From Anoxybacillus sp050480245 (GTDB lineage Bacteria; Bacillota; Bacilli; Bacillales; Anoxybacillaceae), in NCBI GenBank assembly GCA_050480245.1, contig JBCNEQ010000009.1: a stretch of DNA of 55,604 nucleotides; one strand, given 5' to 3'. Positions 38,815-47,448 of this stretch are shown here, in pieces. Below the pieces are notes generated by a model. It was given only the letters and a program-made list of their open reading frames with translations. It was not told the DNA's origin and did no database searches. The position numbers and the translations under genes were made by a program. Numbering within the stretch: the stretch's first letter is position 1; each line of letters begins with the position of its first letter.

Positions 38815-39354
38815 ATGTCACGTGTTGGTAAAAAACCATTGGAAATTCCAGCTGGTGTTACAGTTACATTAAACGGTAACACGGTTACTGTAAAAGGTCC
38901 GAAAGGTGAACTTACTCGTACGTTCCATCCGGATATGATCATTAAATTAGAAGGCAACGTTTTAACAGTTGAGCGTCCAAGCGATGAGAAACATCATCGT
39001 GCACTTCACGGAACGACTCGCAGCTTGCTTGCAAACATGGTTGAAGGTGTTTCAAAAGGCTATGAGCGTGCACTTGAGCTTGTCGGTGTCGGTTACCGTG
39101 CGACAAAACAAGGCAAAAAGCTTGTATTGAGCGTAGGATACTCTCATCCTGTTGAAATCGAGCCAGAAGAAGGACTTGAAATTGAAGTTCCTTCACAAAC
39201 AAAAATCATCGTTAAAGGTGCGGACAAACAACGTGTTGGTGAATTAGCAGCAAACATTCGTGCCGTTCGTTCACCAGAGCCTTACAAAGGAAAAGGTATT
39301 CGCTACGAGGGCGAAGTTGTACGTCGTAAAGAAGGTAAAACAGGTAAGAAATAA
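38815..39354 (+). CDS. rplF: 50S ribosomal protein L6
   Basis: 179 residues, two repeated domains near the sarcin-ricin loop and factor-binding site. SRVGKKPLEIPAGVTV start, GVGYRATKQGKKL mid-protein and the C-terminal PEPYKGKGIRYEGE. Shine-Dalgarno ATGGAGGTG. Confidence 0.97.
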   Translation: MSRVGKKPLEIPAGVTVTLNGNTVTVKGPKGELTRTFHPDMIIKLEGNVLTVERPSDEKHHRALHGTTRSLLANMVEGVSKGYERALELVGVGYRATKQGKKLVLSVGYSHPVEIEPEEGLEIEVPSQTKIIVKGADKQRVGELAANIRAVRSPEPYKGKGIRYEGEVVRRKEGKTGKK

Positions 39355-39386
39355 TGCTGCTTAGGTAAATGAAAGGAGTGACACGA

Positions 39387-39749
39387 ATGATCACTAAGCT
39401 TGATAAAAATGCAGTTCGCAAAAAAAGACACGCTCGTGTTCGTCGTAAAGTAGTAGGAACTGCGGAACGTCCACGCTTAAATGTGTTCCGTTCAAACAAA
39501 CACATTTACGCGCAAATTATCGACGATGTGAAAGCTGTGACACTTGTTAGCGCGTCAACGTTAGATAAAGAGTTTGACTTAGAATCAACAGGCAATGTTG
39601 AAGCAGCTCAAAAAGTGGGCGAATTAATTGCTAAACGTGCACTTGAAAAAGGAATTACGGCGGTTGTATTTGACCGTGGCGGATATTTATATCATGGACG
39701 TGTTAAAGCACTTGCAGACGCTGCTCGTGAAGCTGGATTACAATTCTAA
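39387..39749 (+). CDS. rplR: 50S ribosomal protein L18
   Basis: 120-residue 5S rRNA-binding protein. Basic N-terminal tail (KKRHARVRRKVVGTAERPRL), then SNKHIYAQIIDD and the C-terminal FDRGGYLYHGRVKALADAARE. ATG 39387 has AAAGGAGTGA upstream; the in-frame ATG at 39369 precedes the Shine-Dalgarno and is rejected. Confidence 0.96.
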   Translation: MITKLDKNAVRKKRHARVRRKVVGTAERPRLNVFRSNKHIYAQIIDDVKAVTLVSASTLDKEFDLESTGNVEAAQKVGELIAKRALEKGITAVVFDRGGYLYHGRVKALADAAREAGLQF

Positions 39750-39768
39750 TTAAGAAGGAGGGACAGAG

Positions 39769-40269
39769 ATGCGTCGCATTGATCCAAATAAACTTGAACT
39801 AGAAGAACGCGTTGTTGCCGTTAACCGCGTAGCTAAAGTAGTAAAAGGTGGACGTCGTTTCCGTTTCGCTGCGTTAGTCGTTGTTGGTGACAAAAACGGT
39901 CATGTCGGCTTCGGAACTGGAAAAGCTCAAGAGGTTCCAGATGCTATTCGCAAAGCGATTGAAGACGCGAAGAAAAACTTAATCACTGTACCGATTGTTG
40001 GTACAACAATTCCACATGAAGTTGTCGGACATTTCGGAGCAGGTGAAATCATTTTAAAACCAGCATCTGAAGGTACTGGGGTTATCGCTGGTGGTCCTGC
40101 GCGTGCGGTATTAGAGTTAGCAGGTATTAGCGATATTTTATCGAAGTCAATCGGCTCCAACACACCAATTAACATGGTGCGCGCAACAATCGACGGTTTG
40201 AAGCAATTGAAACGTGCTGAAGAGGTAGCAAAATTGCGCGGTAAAACAGTTGAGGAACTGTTAGGATAA
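39769..40269 (+). CDS. rpsE: 30S ribosomal protein S5
   Basis: 166 residues; helps accuracy and lines the mRNA entry tunnel. N-terminal dsRBD-like part with VKGGRRFRFAALVVVGDKNGHVGFG, and C-terminal part with GGPARAVLELAGI. The VKGGRR loop, the site of spectinomycin-resistance changes elsewhere, looks ordinary. Shine-Dalgarno AAGGAGGGA. Confidence 0.97.
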   Translation: MRRIDPNKLELEERVVAVNRVAKVVKGGRRFRFAALVVVGDKNGHVGFGTGKAQEVPDAIRKAIEDAKKNLITVPIVGTTIPHEVVGHFGAGEIILKPASEGTGVIAGGPARAVLELAGISDILSKSIGSNTPINMVRATIDGLKQLKRAEEVAKLRGKTVEELLG

Positions 40270-40283
40270 GGGAGGGAAAAATG

Positions 40284-40472
40284 ATGGCGAAAAAATTAGC
40301 AATTACCCTCACTCGCAGCGTAATCGGTCGTCCGCAAGACCAACGCGTGACGGTTAAAACATTAGGTTTAAGAAAATTGCATCAAACAGTTGTTCATAAC
40401 GACAATCCAGCCATTCGTGGGATGATTAATAAAGTTTCTCACCTTGTAACAGTAAAAGAATTAGAAGAATAA
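40284..40472 (+). CDS. rpmD: 50S ribosomal protein L30
   Basis: 62 residues. MAKKLAITLTRSVIGRPQDQ at the start and RGMINKVSHLV near the end. Two adjacent ATGs (40281, 40284); the second is chosen for better spacing to AAGGGAGGG and for the family N-terminus. Confidence 0.95.
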   Translation: MAKKLAITLTRSVIGRPQDQRVTVKTLGLRKLHQTVVHNDNPAIRGMINKVSHLVTVKELEE

Positions 40473-40486
40473 GGAGGTGCCTCGGC

Positions 40487-40927
40487 ATGAAGCTACATGA
40501 ATTACAACCAGCACCGGGTTCCCGTAAAGAACGTAACCGTGTTGGTCGTGGTATCGGCTCTGGTAACGGAAAAACTTCTGGTAGAGGACATAAAGGGCAA
40601 AACGCTCGCTCTGGCGGCGGTGTACGCATCGGCTTTGAAGGTGGTCAAACGCCTTTATTCCGTCGTTTACCAAAACGCGGCTTTACAAACATTCATCGTA
40701 AAGAATATGCGATCGTTAACCTTGAAGCATTAAATCGCTTTGAAGACGGTACTGAAGTAACACCAGAATTGTTGCTTGAAACAGGCGTGGTAAGCAAGTT
40801 GAAAGCAGGCATCAAAGTTCTTGGAAACGGTGAGCTTACGAAAAAATTAACAGTAAAAGCTCATAAATTCTCTGCTTCTGCAAAAGAAGCGATCGAAGCT
40901 GCTGGCGGTACAACTGAGGTGATTTAA
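40487..40927 (+). CDS. rplO: 50S ribosomal protein L15
   Basis: 146 residues. Long glycine/arginine-rich N-terminal extension (KERNRVGRGIGSGNGKTSGR, then GHKGQNAR) penetrates the 23S core; the C-terminal globular part follows. Shine-Dalgarno AAGGAGGTG. Its last base overlaps the secY ATG. Confidence 0.97.
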   Translation: MKLHELQPAPGSRKERNRVGRGIGSGNGKTSGRGHKGQNARSGGGVRIGFEGGQTPLFRRLPKRGFTNIHRKEYAIVNLEALNRFEDGTEVTPELLLETGVVSKLKAGIKVLGNGELTKKLTVKAHKFSASAKEAIEAAGGTTEVI

Positions 40928-42219
40928 TGTTTCGAACAATCTCCAATTTTATGCGCGTGGGTGATATAAGAAGAAAAATTGTATTCACCCTTCTTATGCT
41001 CATTGTATTTCGCATCGGTACGTTTATTCCTGTGCCGGGCGTCAATGCAGACGTATTAAAAATGCAAGATCAGTTCAACGCTTTTGGCGTATTGAACACA
41101 TTTGGTGGTGGAGCTTTACAAAACTTTTCTATTTTTGCGATGGGCGTCATGCCATACATTACGGCATCCATCATCGTTCAACTATTGCAGATGGATGTTG
41201 TTCCTAAATTTACAGAGTGGTCGAAACAAGGAGAAGTAGGCCGCCGTAAACTCGCTCAGTTTACCCGCTATTTTACGATTGTGCTTGGATTTATCCAAGC
41301 GTTCGCTATGTCGTACGGTTTTCATAATATGTCTGGTGGCATGCTCATTAAAAATCCAGGCATTCCGACATATTTGCTTATTGCGCTTGTGTTAACAGCT
41401 GGAACAGCCTTTTTAATGTGGCTTGGTGAGCAAATTACAGCTAAAGGTGTTGGAAACGGGATTTCCGTATTGATTTTTGCAGGGATCGTATCCGGTATCC
41501 CAACAACACTTAATCAAATTTACGTTCAACAGTTTGAAAATGCTGGCGATCAGCTGTTTTTACGCATCGTCACAGTGTTGTTAGTCGCTTTAGCAGTTGT
41601 TGCAGTTATTGTTGGCGTCATTTATGTGCAACAAGCGTTTCGGAAAATTCCGATTCAGTACGCAAAGCGATTAGAAGGACGTAGTCCGGTAGGTGGTCAT
41701 TCGACACACATTCCGTTAAAAGTCAATCCGGCAGGCGTTATTCCGGTTATTTTTGCGGTGTCGTTTATTATTACTCCACCGACGATTGCATCGTTTTTCG
41801 GCTCGAATGATGTAACATTATGGATTAAAAAAGTTTTTGACTACACGCAACCAGTTGGTATGATCATATACGTCGCTTTAATTGTTGCCTTCGCGTATTT
41901 TTATGCGTTTGTTCAAGTCAATCCAGAACAAATGGCGGACAATTTGAAAAAGCAAGGTGGTTACATTCCAGGCATTCGTCCAGGAAAGAACACGCAAGAA
42001 TTCATCACACGCGTTTTGTATCGGTTAACTTTCGTCGGAGCTCTATTTTTAGCAGCAATCGCTGTTCTTCCTGTCTTCTTTATCGAGTTCGCTAAACTAC
42101 CGCCTTCTGCTCAAATTGGAGGAACGGGCTTGCTGATCGTCGTCGGTGTTGCTTTAGAGACGATGAAGCAGCTAGAAAGCCAATTAGTGAAGCGCCATTA
42201 CAAAGGCTTTATTAAATAA
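40927..42219 (+). CDS. secY: Protein translocase channel subunit SecY
   Basis: Channel of the Sec translocon in the cytoplasmic membrane; partner of SecE in this window. 430 residues with ten predicted transmembrane segments. Conserved PGVNAD in the N-terminal plug region, GGGALQNFSIFAMGVMPYI, the LGEQITAKGVGNGISVLIF segment and the cytoplasmic loop IPGIRPGKNT are seen. Overlaps rplO by one base, a typical coupling. Confidence 0.97.
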   Translation: MFRTISNFMRVGDIRRKIVFTLLMLIVFRIGTFIPVPGVNADVLKMQDQFNAFGVLNTFGGGALQNFSIFAMGVMPYITASIIVQLLQMDVVPKFTEWSKQGEVGRRKLAQFTRYFTIVLGFIQAFAMSYGFHNMSGGMLIKNPGIPTYLLIALVLTAGTAFLMWLGEQITAKGVGNGISVLIFAGIVSGIPTTLNQIYVQQFENAGDQLFLRIVTVLLVALAVVAVIVGVIYVQQAFRKIPIQYAKRLEGRSPVGGHSTHIPLKVNPAGVIPVIFAVSFIITPPTIASFFGSNDVTLWIKKVFDYTQPVGMIIYVALIVAFAYFYAFVQVNPEQMADNLKKQGGYIPGIRPGKNTQEFITRVLYRLTFVGALFLAAIAVLPVFFIEFAKLPPSAQIGGTGLLIVVGVALETMKQLESQLVKRHYKGFIK

Positions 42220-42222
42220 AAA

Positions 42223-42253
42223 GAGGTGTTGGGAATTTTATTCCCTCTACCTC
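42223..42253 (+). other. Hairpin between secY and adk
   Basis: GAGGT/ACCTC, a symmetric 3x3 internal loop, then GGGAA/TTCCC with a TTTTA loop. No T run follows. It sits 10 nt before the adk Shine-Dalgarno (GAGGGGGAGA) and may modulate adk-map expression. Confidence 0.65.
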
Positions 42254-42278
42254 ACATAGAGCTGAGGGGGAGACGTTG

Positions 42279-42932
42279 ATGAATCTAGTATTAATGGGAC
42301 TGCCAGGCGCTGGAAAAGGTACGCAGGCAGAAAAAATTGTTGAGAAATATAAAATTCCTCACATTTCTACTGGGGATATGTTTCGAGCAGCGATTAAAGA
42401 AGGAACAGAGCTCGGTTTACAGGCGAAATCGTATATGGATCGCGGCGATCTTGTTCCAGACGAAGTGACGATCGGCATTGTTCGTGAACGGTTAAGCAAG
42501 GACGATTGCCAAAACGGATTTTTGCTTGATGGATTTCCGCGAACAGTCGCTCAAGCGGAAGCGTTAGAAACGCTTCTTCAACAATTGAACCGTTCCATTG
42601 ATTATGTTATTAACATCGAAGTAGATAAAAGCATCTTAATGGAACGTCTAACAGGCAGACGCATTTGTAAAGAATGCGGCGCAACGTATCATCTTGTATT
42701 TAATCCGCCAGCACAAGCAGGCATCTGCGATAAATGCGGAGGAGAATTGTATCAACGCGCAGATGATAACGAAGCGACCGTAGCGAATCGTCTTGAAGTC
42801 AATATGAAGCAAGCTCAGCCGTTGCTTGATTTTTACGCGGCGAAAGGGTACTTGCGCAACATTAATGGACAACAACATATTGATCAAGTGTTTGCTGACA
42901 TTTGTGAATTACTTGGGGGCTTACAATCATGA
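42279..42932 (+). CDS. adk: Adenylate kinase
   Basis: Interconverts ATP, ADP and AMP. 217 residues, long form: P-loop GLPGAGKGTQ (7-16), AMP-binding STGDMFRAA, and a LID domain with four cysteines (CKEC...CDKC, about 130-153), so it should bind structural zinc. ATG 42279 matches the family start MNLVLMGLPG; TTG 42276 just before is less likely. Overlaps map by 4 nt. Confidence 0.97.
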   Translation: MNLVLMGLPGAGKGTQAEKIVEKYKIPHISTGDMFRAAIKEGTELGLQAKSYMDRGDLVPDEVTIGIVRERLSKDDCQNGFLLDGFPRTVAQAEALETLLQQLNRSIDYVINIEVDKSILMERLTGRRICKECGATYHLVFNPPAQAGICDKCGGELYQRADDNEATVANRLEVNMKQAQPLLDFYAAKGYLRNINGQQHIDQVFADICELLGGLQS

Positions 42933-43675
42933 TCATTTGCAAAACCCCACGCGAAATTGAAATTATGCGTGAAGCTGGTCGAATTGTCGCTTTAACTCAT
43001 CAAGAACTACAAAAATATATCGAGCCAGGCATAACGACGCGAGAGCTCGATCATATTGCTGAAACGTTCATTCGCAAACATGATGCAATTCCTTCGTTTA
43101 AAGGATATAATGGATTCCAAGGGAGCATTTGTACATCGGTCAATGAAGAGCTCGTTCATGGTATTCCAGGAGACCGTGTGCTTCGCGAAGGAGATATTAT
43201 TAGCATCGATATTGGCGCAAAATATAATGGATATCATGGTGATTCGGCTTGGACGTATCCGGTCGGAGCCATTTCAGAAGAAGCGAAAAAGCTTTTAGAA
43301 GTGACAGAGCAATCGTTGTATCGCGGATTGGAAGAAGCGAAACCTGGCGCACGGTTAACGAACATTTCTCATGCGATCCAAACGTATGTCGAGGCGCATA
43401 ACTTTTCGGTTGTGCGTGAGTATGTTGGGCATGGAATTGGTCAAGACTTACATGAAGATCCGCAAATTCCACATTACGGTCCACCAAACAAAGGGCCGCG
43501 GTTAAAGCCAGGCATGGTTCTGTGCATTGAGCCGATGGTGAATGCAGGAACCCGTTATGTTCGCACGTTAGAAGATAATTGGACGGTCGTCACAGTAGAT
43601 GGCAAACTATGTGCTCACTTTGAGCATACGATCGCCATTACCGAGACGGGATATGAAATTTTAACAACACTTTGA
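42929..43675 (+). CDS. map: Methionine aminopeptidase, type I
   Basis: Removes the initiator methionine from nascent proteins. 248 residues with the metal-ligand residues in SIDIGAKYNGYHGDSAWT (both aspartates), YVGHGIGQDLHEDP (histidine), IEPMVNAG and FEHTIAIT (glutamates). Starts in the adk stop codon (ATGA). The next gene in B. subtilis, ybzG, is absent here. Confidence 0.97.
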   Translation: MIICKTPREIEIMREAGRIVALTHQELQKYIEPGITTRELDHIAETFIRKHDAIPSFKGYNGFQGSICTSVNEELVHGIPGDRVLREGDIISIDIGAKYNGYHGDSAWTYPVGAISEEAKKLLEVTEQSLYRGLEEAKPGARLTNISHAIQTYVEAHNFSVVREYVGHGIGQDLHEDPQIPHYGPPNKGPRLKPGMVLCIEPMVNAGTRYVRTLEDNWTVVTVDGKLCAHFEHTIAITETGYEILTTL

Positions 43676-43778
43676 ACGCTTTAACCTTCTTTGCGGATGC
43701 GCATCGTAAGCTTTAAACTAAACTGGTCGTGTTAGTTGAACATGTTACTCATTTCAAAAAAGAAGGGAGAGCCGTTCA

Positions 43779-43997
43779 ATGGCGAAAGACGATGTAATTG
43801 AAGTGGAAGGTACAGTCGTTGAAACGTTGCCAAATGCGATGTTCCGAGTGGAACTTGAAAACGGTCATACCGTTTTAGCTCACGTTTCAGGTAAAATTCG
43901 CATGCATTTTATTCGCATTTTACCAGGTGATAAAGTAACAGTTGAATTATCACCTTACGATTTAACACGTGGAAGAATTACGTATCGATATAAATAA
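43779..43997 (+). CDS. infA: Translation initiation factor IF-1
   Basis: 72-residue OB-fold factor that occupies the A site during initiation. MAKDDVIEVEGTVVETLPNA, HVSGKIRMHFIRILPGDKV and LSPYDLTRGRITYR are classic. It follows map after 103 nt containing the palindrome GATGCGCATC (43696-43705) and no obvious gene or strong promoter. Confidence 0.97.
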   Translation: MAKDDVIEVEGTVVETLPNAMFRVELENGHTVLAHVSGKIRMHFIRILPGDKVTVELSPYDLTRGRITYRYK

Positions 43998-44027
43998 CAC
44001 TCCGCACGAACAAGGAGGTAAGTTCAC

Positions 44028-44141
44028 ATGAAAGTTAGACCATCTGTAAAACCGATTTGCGAAAAGTGCAAAGTCATTCGCAGACGCGGAAAAGTTATGG
44101 TTATTTGTGAAAATCCAAAGCATAAGCAAAAACAAGGATAA
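44028..44141 (+). CDS. rpmJ: 50S ribosomal protein L36
   Basis: 37 residues: [20 protein letters not shown] followed by a third cysteine in MVICENPKH and a histidine, giving the C3H zinc-binding form. Shine-Dalgarno AAGGAGGTAA. Conserved position between infA and rpsM. Confidence 0.97.
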
Positions 44142-44163
44142 AACTTGAGGAGGTGTACAAATC

Positions 44164-44529
44164 ATGGCACGTATTGCAGGTGTAGATATTCCTCGTGACA
44201 AACGTGTAGTCATTTCATTAACATACATTTACGGAATCGGTAAAGCAACTGCACAAAAAATCTTAGCAGAAGCTGGCGTATCTGAAGACACTCGCGTTCG
44301 CGACTTAACAGAAGAAGAATTAGGTAAAATTCGTGAAATCGTAGATCGCTTAAAAGTAGAAGGAGATCTTCGTCGTGAAGTATCGTTAAACATTAAACGT
44401 TTAATGGAGATCGGTTGCTATCGTGGTCTTCGTCATCGTCGCGGATTGCCAGTTCGTGGCCAAAATACGAAAAACAATGCTCGTACACGTAAAGGTCCAC
44501 GTCGTACAGTAGCGAATAAGAAAAAATAA
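44164..44529 (+). CDS. rpsM: 30S ribosomal protein S13
   Basis: 121-residue head protein contacting P-site tRNA and L5. MARIAGVDIPRDKRVVISLTY at the start (first residues), then the helix-hairpin-helix YGIGKATAQKIL and the basic tail GLPVRGQNTKNNARTRKGP. Shine-Dalgarno TTGAGGAGGTG. First gene of the alpha-operon part. Confidence 0.97.
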   Translation: MARIAGVDIPRDKRVVISLTYIYGIGKATAQKILAEAGVSEDTRVRDLTEEELGKIREIVDRLKVEGDLRREVSLNIKRLMEIGCYRGLRHRRGLPVRGQNTKNNARTRKGPRRTVANKKK

Positions 44530-44554
44530 TTAAGTAAAGGAGGTTCATGAACGA

Positions 44555-44944
44555 ATGGCACGTAAAACGAATACGCGTAAACGTCGTGTAAAAAAGAATA
44601 TTGAATCTGGTATCGCTCATATCCGTTCGACTTTTAACAACACAATCGTCACAATTACAGACGCTCATGGAAATGCAATTTCTTGGTCAAGTGCAGGTGC
44701 GTTAGGCTTCAAAGGTTCTCGTAAGTCTACTCCATTTGCTGCACAAATGGCTGCAGAAGCTGCTGCAAAAGCATCAATGGAGCATGGCATGAAAACTGTT
44801 GAAGTCAACGTAAAAGGTCCGGGTGCTGGTCGTGAGGCAGCGATTCGTGCACTTCAAGCGGCTGGACTAGAAATTACAGCAATTAAAGATGTTACACCGG
44901 TTCCACATAACGGATGCCGTCCGCCAAAACGTCGTCGTGTTTAA
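44555..44944 (+). CDS. rpsK: 30S ribosomal protein S11
   Basis: 129-residue platform protein near the E-site mRNA. GIAHIRSTFNNTIVTITD, SSAGALGFKGSRKSTPFAAQ and the C-terminal PVPHNGCRPPKRRRV are conserved. Shine-Dalgarno AAAGGAGG. rpsD, which follows in E. coli, is not in this operon, as in Bacillus. Confidence 0.97.
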   Translation: MARKTNTRKRRVKKNIESGIAHIRSTFNNTIVTITDAHGNAISWSSAGALGFKGSRKSTPFAAQMAAEAAAKASMEHGMKTVEVNVKGPGAGREAAIRALQAAGLEITAIKDVTPVPHNGCRPPKRRRV

Positions 44945-45005
44945 TTTCCCTGTATAGAATTTGCGTATGTGTCAATAATGGGATATAGTCATTGTTACAG
45001 GGAAA
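44945..45005 (+). promoter_or_regulatory. Long-range stem between rpsK and rpoA
   Basis: TTTCCCTGTA (44945-44954) pairs perfectly with TACAGGGAAA (44996-45005), closing a 41-nt interior. It begins right after the rpsK stop codon. The remaining 100 nt to rpoA show no strong promoter. A processing or protein-binding role is possible. Confidence 0.7.
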
Positions 45006-45112
45006 TGAAAAACAGTTGTTGTGCACATTCGGGAACTTATTCATGGGGGAATTTCGATTGAGCTGTCATCGGTTTAATCGGGGTTTCGACGTTTTGAAGG
45101 AGGGTTAAATGA

Positions 45113-46057
45113 ATGCTAGAAATTGAGAAGCCGAAAATCGAAACGGTTGAAATCAGCGAGGATGCCAAATACGGCAAATTCGTCGTTGAACCACTTGAGC
45201 GTGGATATGGTACAACTTTGGGTAACTCCTTACGTCGTATCCTGTTATCCTCACTCCCTGGTGCCGCTGTAACATCTGTTCAAATAGATGGTGTATTGCA
45301 CGAGTTTTCAACAATTGATGGCGTCGTGGAAGATGTAACAACAATCATTTTAAACATTAAAAAGCTAGCGCTAAAAATCTACTCGGACGAAGAAAAGACG
45401 CTTGAGATTGATGTACAGGGTGAAGGAGTCGTTACAGCTGCGGATATTACTCACGATAGCGATGTAGAAATTCTCAACCCAGACCTTCATATTGCCACAC
45501 TGGCAAAAGACGGTCGTTTACGCATGAGAATGACAGCAAAACGCGGACGTGGGTATACACCAGCTGATGCTAATAAGCGCGAGGATCAACCGATAGGTGT
45601 TATCCCGATCGATTCCATTTATACGCCGGTATCGCGCGTATCATACCAAGTCGAAAATACGCGCGTCGGTCAAATGACAAATTACGACAAATTAACGATC
45701 GACGTGTGGACAGATGGTAGCATCGGCCCGAAAGAAGCAATCTCACTAGGGGCAAAAATCTTAACAGAGCACTTAAATATTTTTGTGAACTTGACGGATG
45801 AAGCGCAACATGCGGAAATCATGATCGAAAAAGAAGAAGATCAAAAAGAAAAAGTGCTCGAGATGACAATTGAAGAGCTTGATCTTTCTGTTCGTTCGTA
45901 CAACTGCTTAAAGCGTGCTGGCATTAATACAGTACAAGAACTTGCGCAAAAAACGGAAGAAGATATGATGAAAGTGCGCAACTTAGGCCGCAAGTCGCTT
46001 GAAGAAGTAAAAGCGAAGTTAGAAGAGCTAGGATTAAGCTTACGTAAAGATGACTAG
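45113..46057 (+). CDS. rpoA: RNA polymerase alpha subunit
   Basis: Assembles the polymerase core and contacts UP elements and regulators. 314 residues: N-terminal domain with GYGTTLGNSLRRILLSSLPG (dimer and beta contact), linker, and C-terminal domain LDLSVRSYNCLKRAGINTVQ carrying the DNA-contact surface. 168 nt after rpsK, 60 nt before rplQ. Confidence 0.98.
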   Translation: MLEIEKPKIETVEISEDAKYGKFVVEPLERGYGTTLGNSLRRILLSSLPGAAVTSVQIDGVLHEFSTIDGVVEDVTTIILNIKKLALKIYSDEEKTLEIDVQGEGVVTAADITHDSDVEILNPDLHIATLAKDGRLRMRMTAKRGRGYTPADANKREDQPIGVIPIDSIYTPVSRVSYQVENTRVGQMTNYDKLTIDVWTDGSIGPKEAISLGAKILTEHLNIFVNLTDEAQHAEIMIEKEEDQKEKVLEMTIEELDLSVRSYNCLKRAGINTVQELAQKTEEDMMKVRNLGRKSLEEVKAKLEELGLSLRKDD

Positions 46058-46117
46058 TTAAGCGTTCGGTTAACTAGGCATTTTCATGTTAAAAGTGAAA
46101 TAAAGGAGGGACATCAC

Positions 46118-46480
46118 ATGTCTTACAGAAAATTAGGACGCACAAGCTCTCAACGTAAAGCATTGCTTCGTGACTTAGTGACAGACTTAATCATTAATGA
46201 GCGAATTGAAACAACAGAAGCTCGTGCAAAAGAGTTGCGTTCTGTTGTAGAAAAAATGATTACATTAGGAAAACGTGGCGATTTGCATGCACGTCGCCAA
46301 GTTGCTGCATTCGTTCGTAAAGAAGTAGCAAACACAGAAACAGGTCAAGATGCAATTCAAAAATTGTTTAGCGACATTGCACCACGTTACCAAGATCGCC
46401 AAGGCGGTTATACACGCATTATGAAACTTGGACCACGCCGCGGTGACGGTGCGCCAATGGTCATTATCGAACTAGTTTAA
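46118..46480 (+). CDS. rplQ: 50S ribosomal protein L17
   Basis: 120 residues at the tunnel-exit side of the large subunit. MSYRKLGRTSSQRKALLRDL at the start, RIETTEARAKELR, and GGYTRIMKLGPRRGDGA near the end. Shine-Dalgarno AAAGGAGGGA. Last gene of the r-protein superoperon. Confidence 0.97.
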   Translation: MSYRKLGRTSSQRKALLRDLVTDLIINERIETTEARAKELRSVVEKMITLGKRGDLHARRQVAAFVRKEVANTETGQDAIQKLFSDIAPRYQDRQGGYTRIMKLGPRRGDGAPMVIIELV

Positions 46481-46491
46481 TACGTTTTTAC

Positions 46492-46533
46492 AAGGGCGAG
46501 ACAGTTTTTGAACTGGATCTATGCCCTTTTTTT
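46492..46533 (+). terminator. Terminator after rplQ
   Basis: Outer stem AAGGGC/GCCCTT encloses CAGTT/AACTG; a T run follows the outer stem. It closes the r-protein superoperon before the ECF genes. Confidence 0.8.
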
Positions 46534-46593
46534 GTTTTCTTTTTTGTAGTAGAGTAGAGAATAAGAAAATTCAGAAGAGATGAGGAGAGAAAT

Positions 46594-47448
46594 GTGGAAG
46601 TTGCTGTACGTGTGGAAAATGTAAGTTTTCAATATGCGAATGAACAAACGTATGCTTTACAAAACGTTTCGTTTCAAGTGTATGAAGGCGAATGGGTAAC
46701 GATTGTTGGTCATAACGGATCGGGAAAATCGACGCTTGCTAAGCTACTGATCGGTTTATTGCCACCGACAAGCGGAACGATTCACGTATGTGGCATCCCA
46801 TTAAATGAAGAAACAATATGGGATGTTCGGGAGCGATTAGGCATTGTTTTTCAAAATCCAGATAACCAGTTTGTTGGAACGACTGTTCAAGATGACGTCG
46901 CCTTTGGCCTTGAAAATCGAGGGATACAAAAAGATGACATGGCAGCGCGTATAACTGAAGCATTAAAAAAAGTGCATATGGAGGATTTTTTGAATCATGA
47001 GCCACATCGGTTGTCAGGTGGACAAAAACAACGTGTGGCGATCGCAAGCGCCATTGCGCTTAGGCCAAATGTTATCATTTTAGATGAGGCGACATCGATG
47101 CTTGATCCGAGCGGAAAAAAAGAAGTGCTTGCTGTGATACAGTCGCTTCGACAGGAGCATCATATGACTGTTATTTCCATTACGCATGATTTAAATGAAG
47201 TCGCAAAAGCCGATCGGGTGATTGTGATGAATCAAGGGAAGCTTGCACTAGAAGGAACACCTGCACATATTTTCGCACATGGAGATAAATTAGAACAAAT
47301 GGGGCTAGATTTGCCATTTTCGCTGCAATTAAGTCAACGATTGAGAAATAATGATATTCCGGTTACAGCTAATCATTTAACGATAGAGGGGTTGGTGAAT
47401 GAATTATGGACATTGTATTCCGCGATGTCGAATATCGTTACCAAGTGA
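46594..47448 (+). CDS. ecfA1: ECF transporter ATPase EcfA1
   Basis: One of two ATPases of the energy-coupling factor module that powers several vitamin-binding S components. 284 residues: Walker A GHNGSGKST (about 39), Q-loop FQNPDNQ, signature LSGGQKQR, Walker B VIILDEATSMLD, switch histidine ITHDLNE. GTG start behind GAGGAGAG. The final 43 nt overlap ecfA2. No gene for an S component is nearby, consistent with a shared group II ECF module. Confidence 0.95.
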   Translation: MEVAVRVENVSFQYANEQTYALQNVSFQVYEGEWVTIVGHNGSGKSTLAKLLIGLLPPTSGTIHVCGIPLNEETIWDVRERLGIVFQNPDNQFVGTTVQDDVAFGLENRGIQKDDMAARITEALKKVHMEDFLNHEPHRLSGGQKQRVAIASAIALRPNVIILDEATSMLDPSGKKEVLAVIQSLRQEHHMTVISITHDLNEVAKADRVIVMNQGKLALEGTPAHIFAHGDKLEQMGLDLPFSLQLSQRLRNNDIPVTANHLTIEGLVNELWTLYSAMSNIVTK

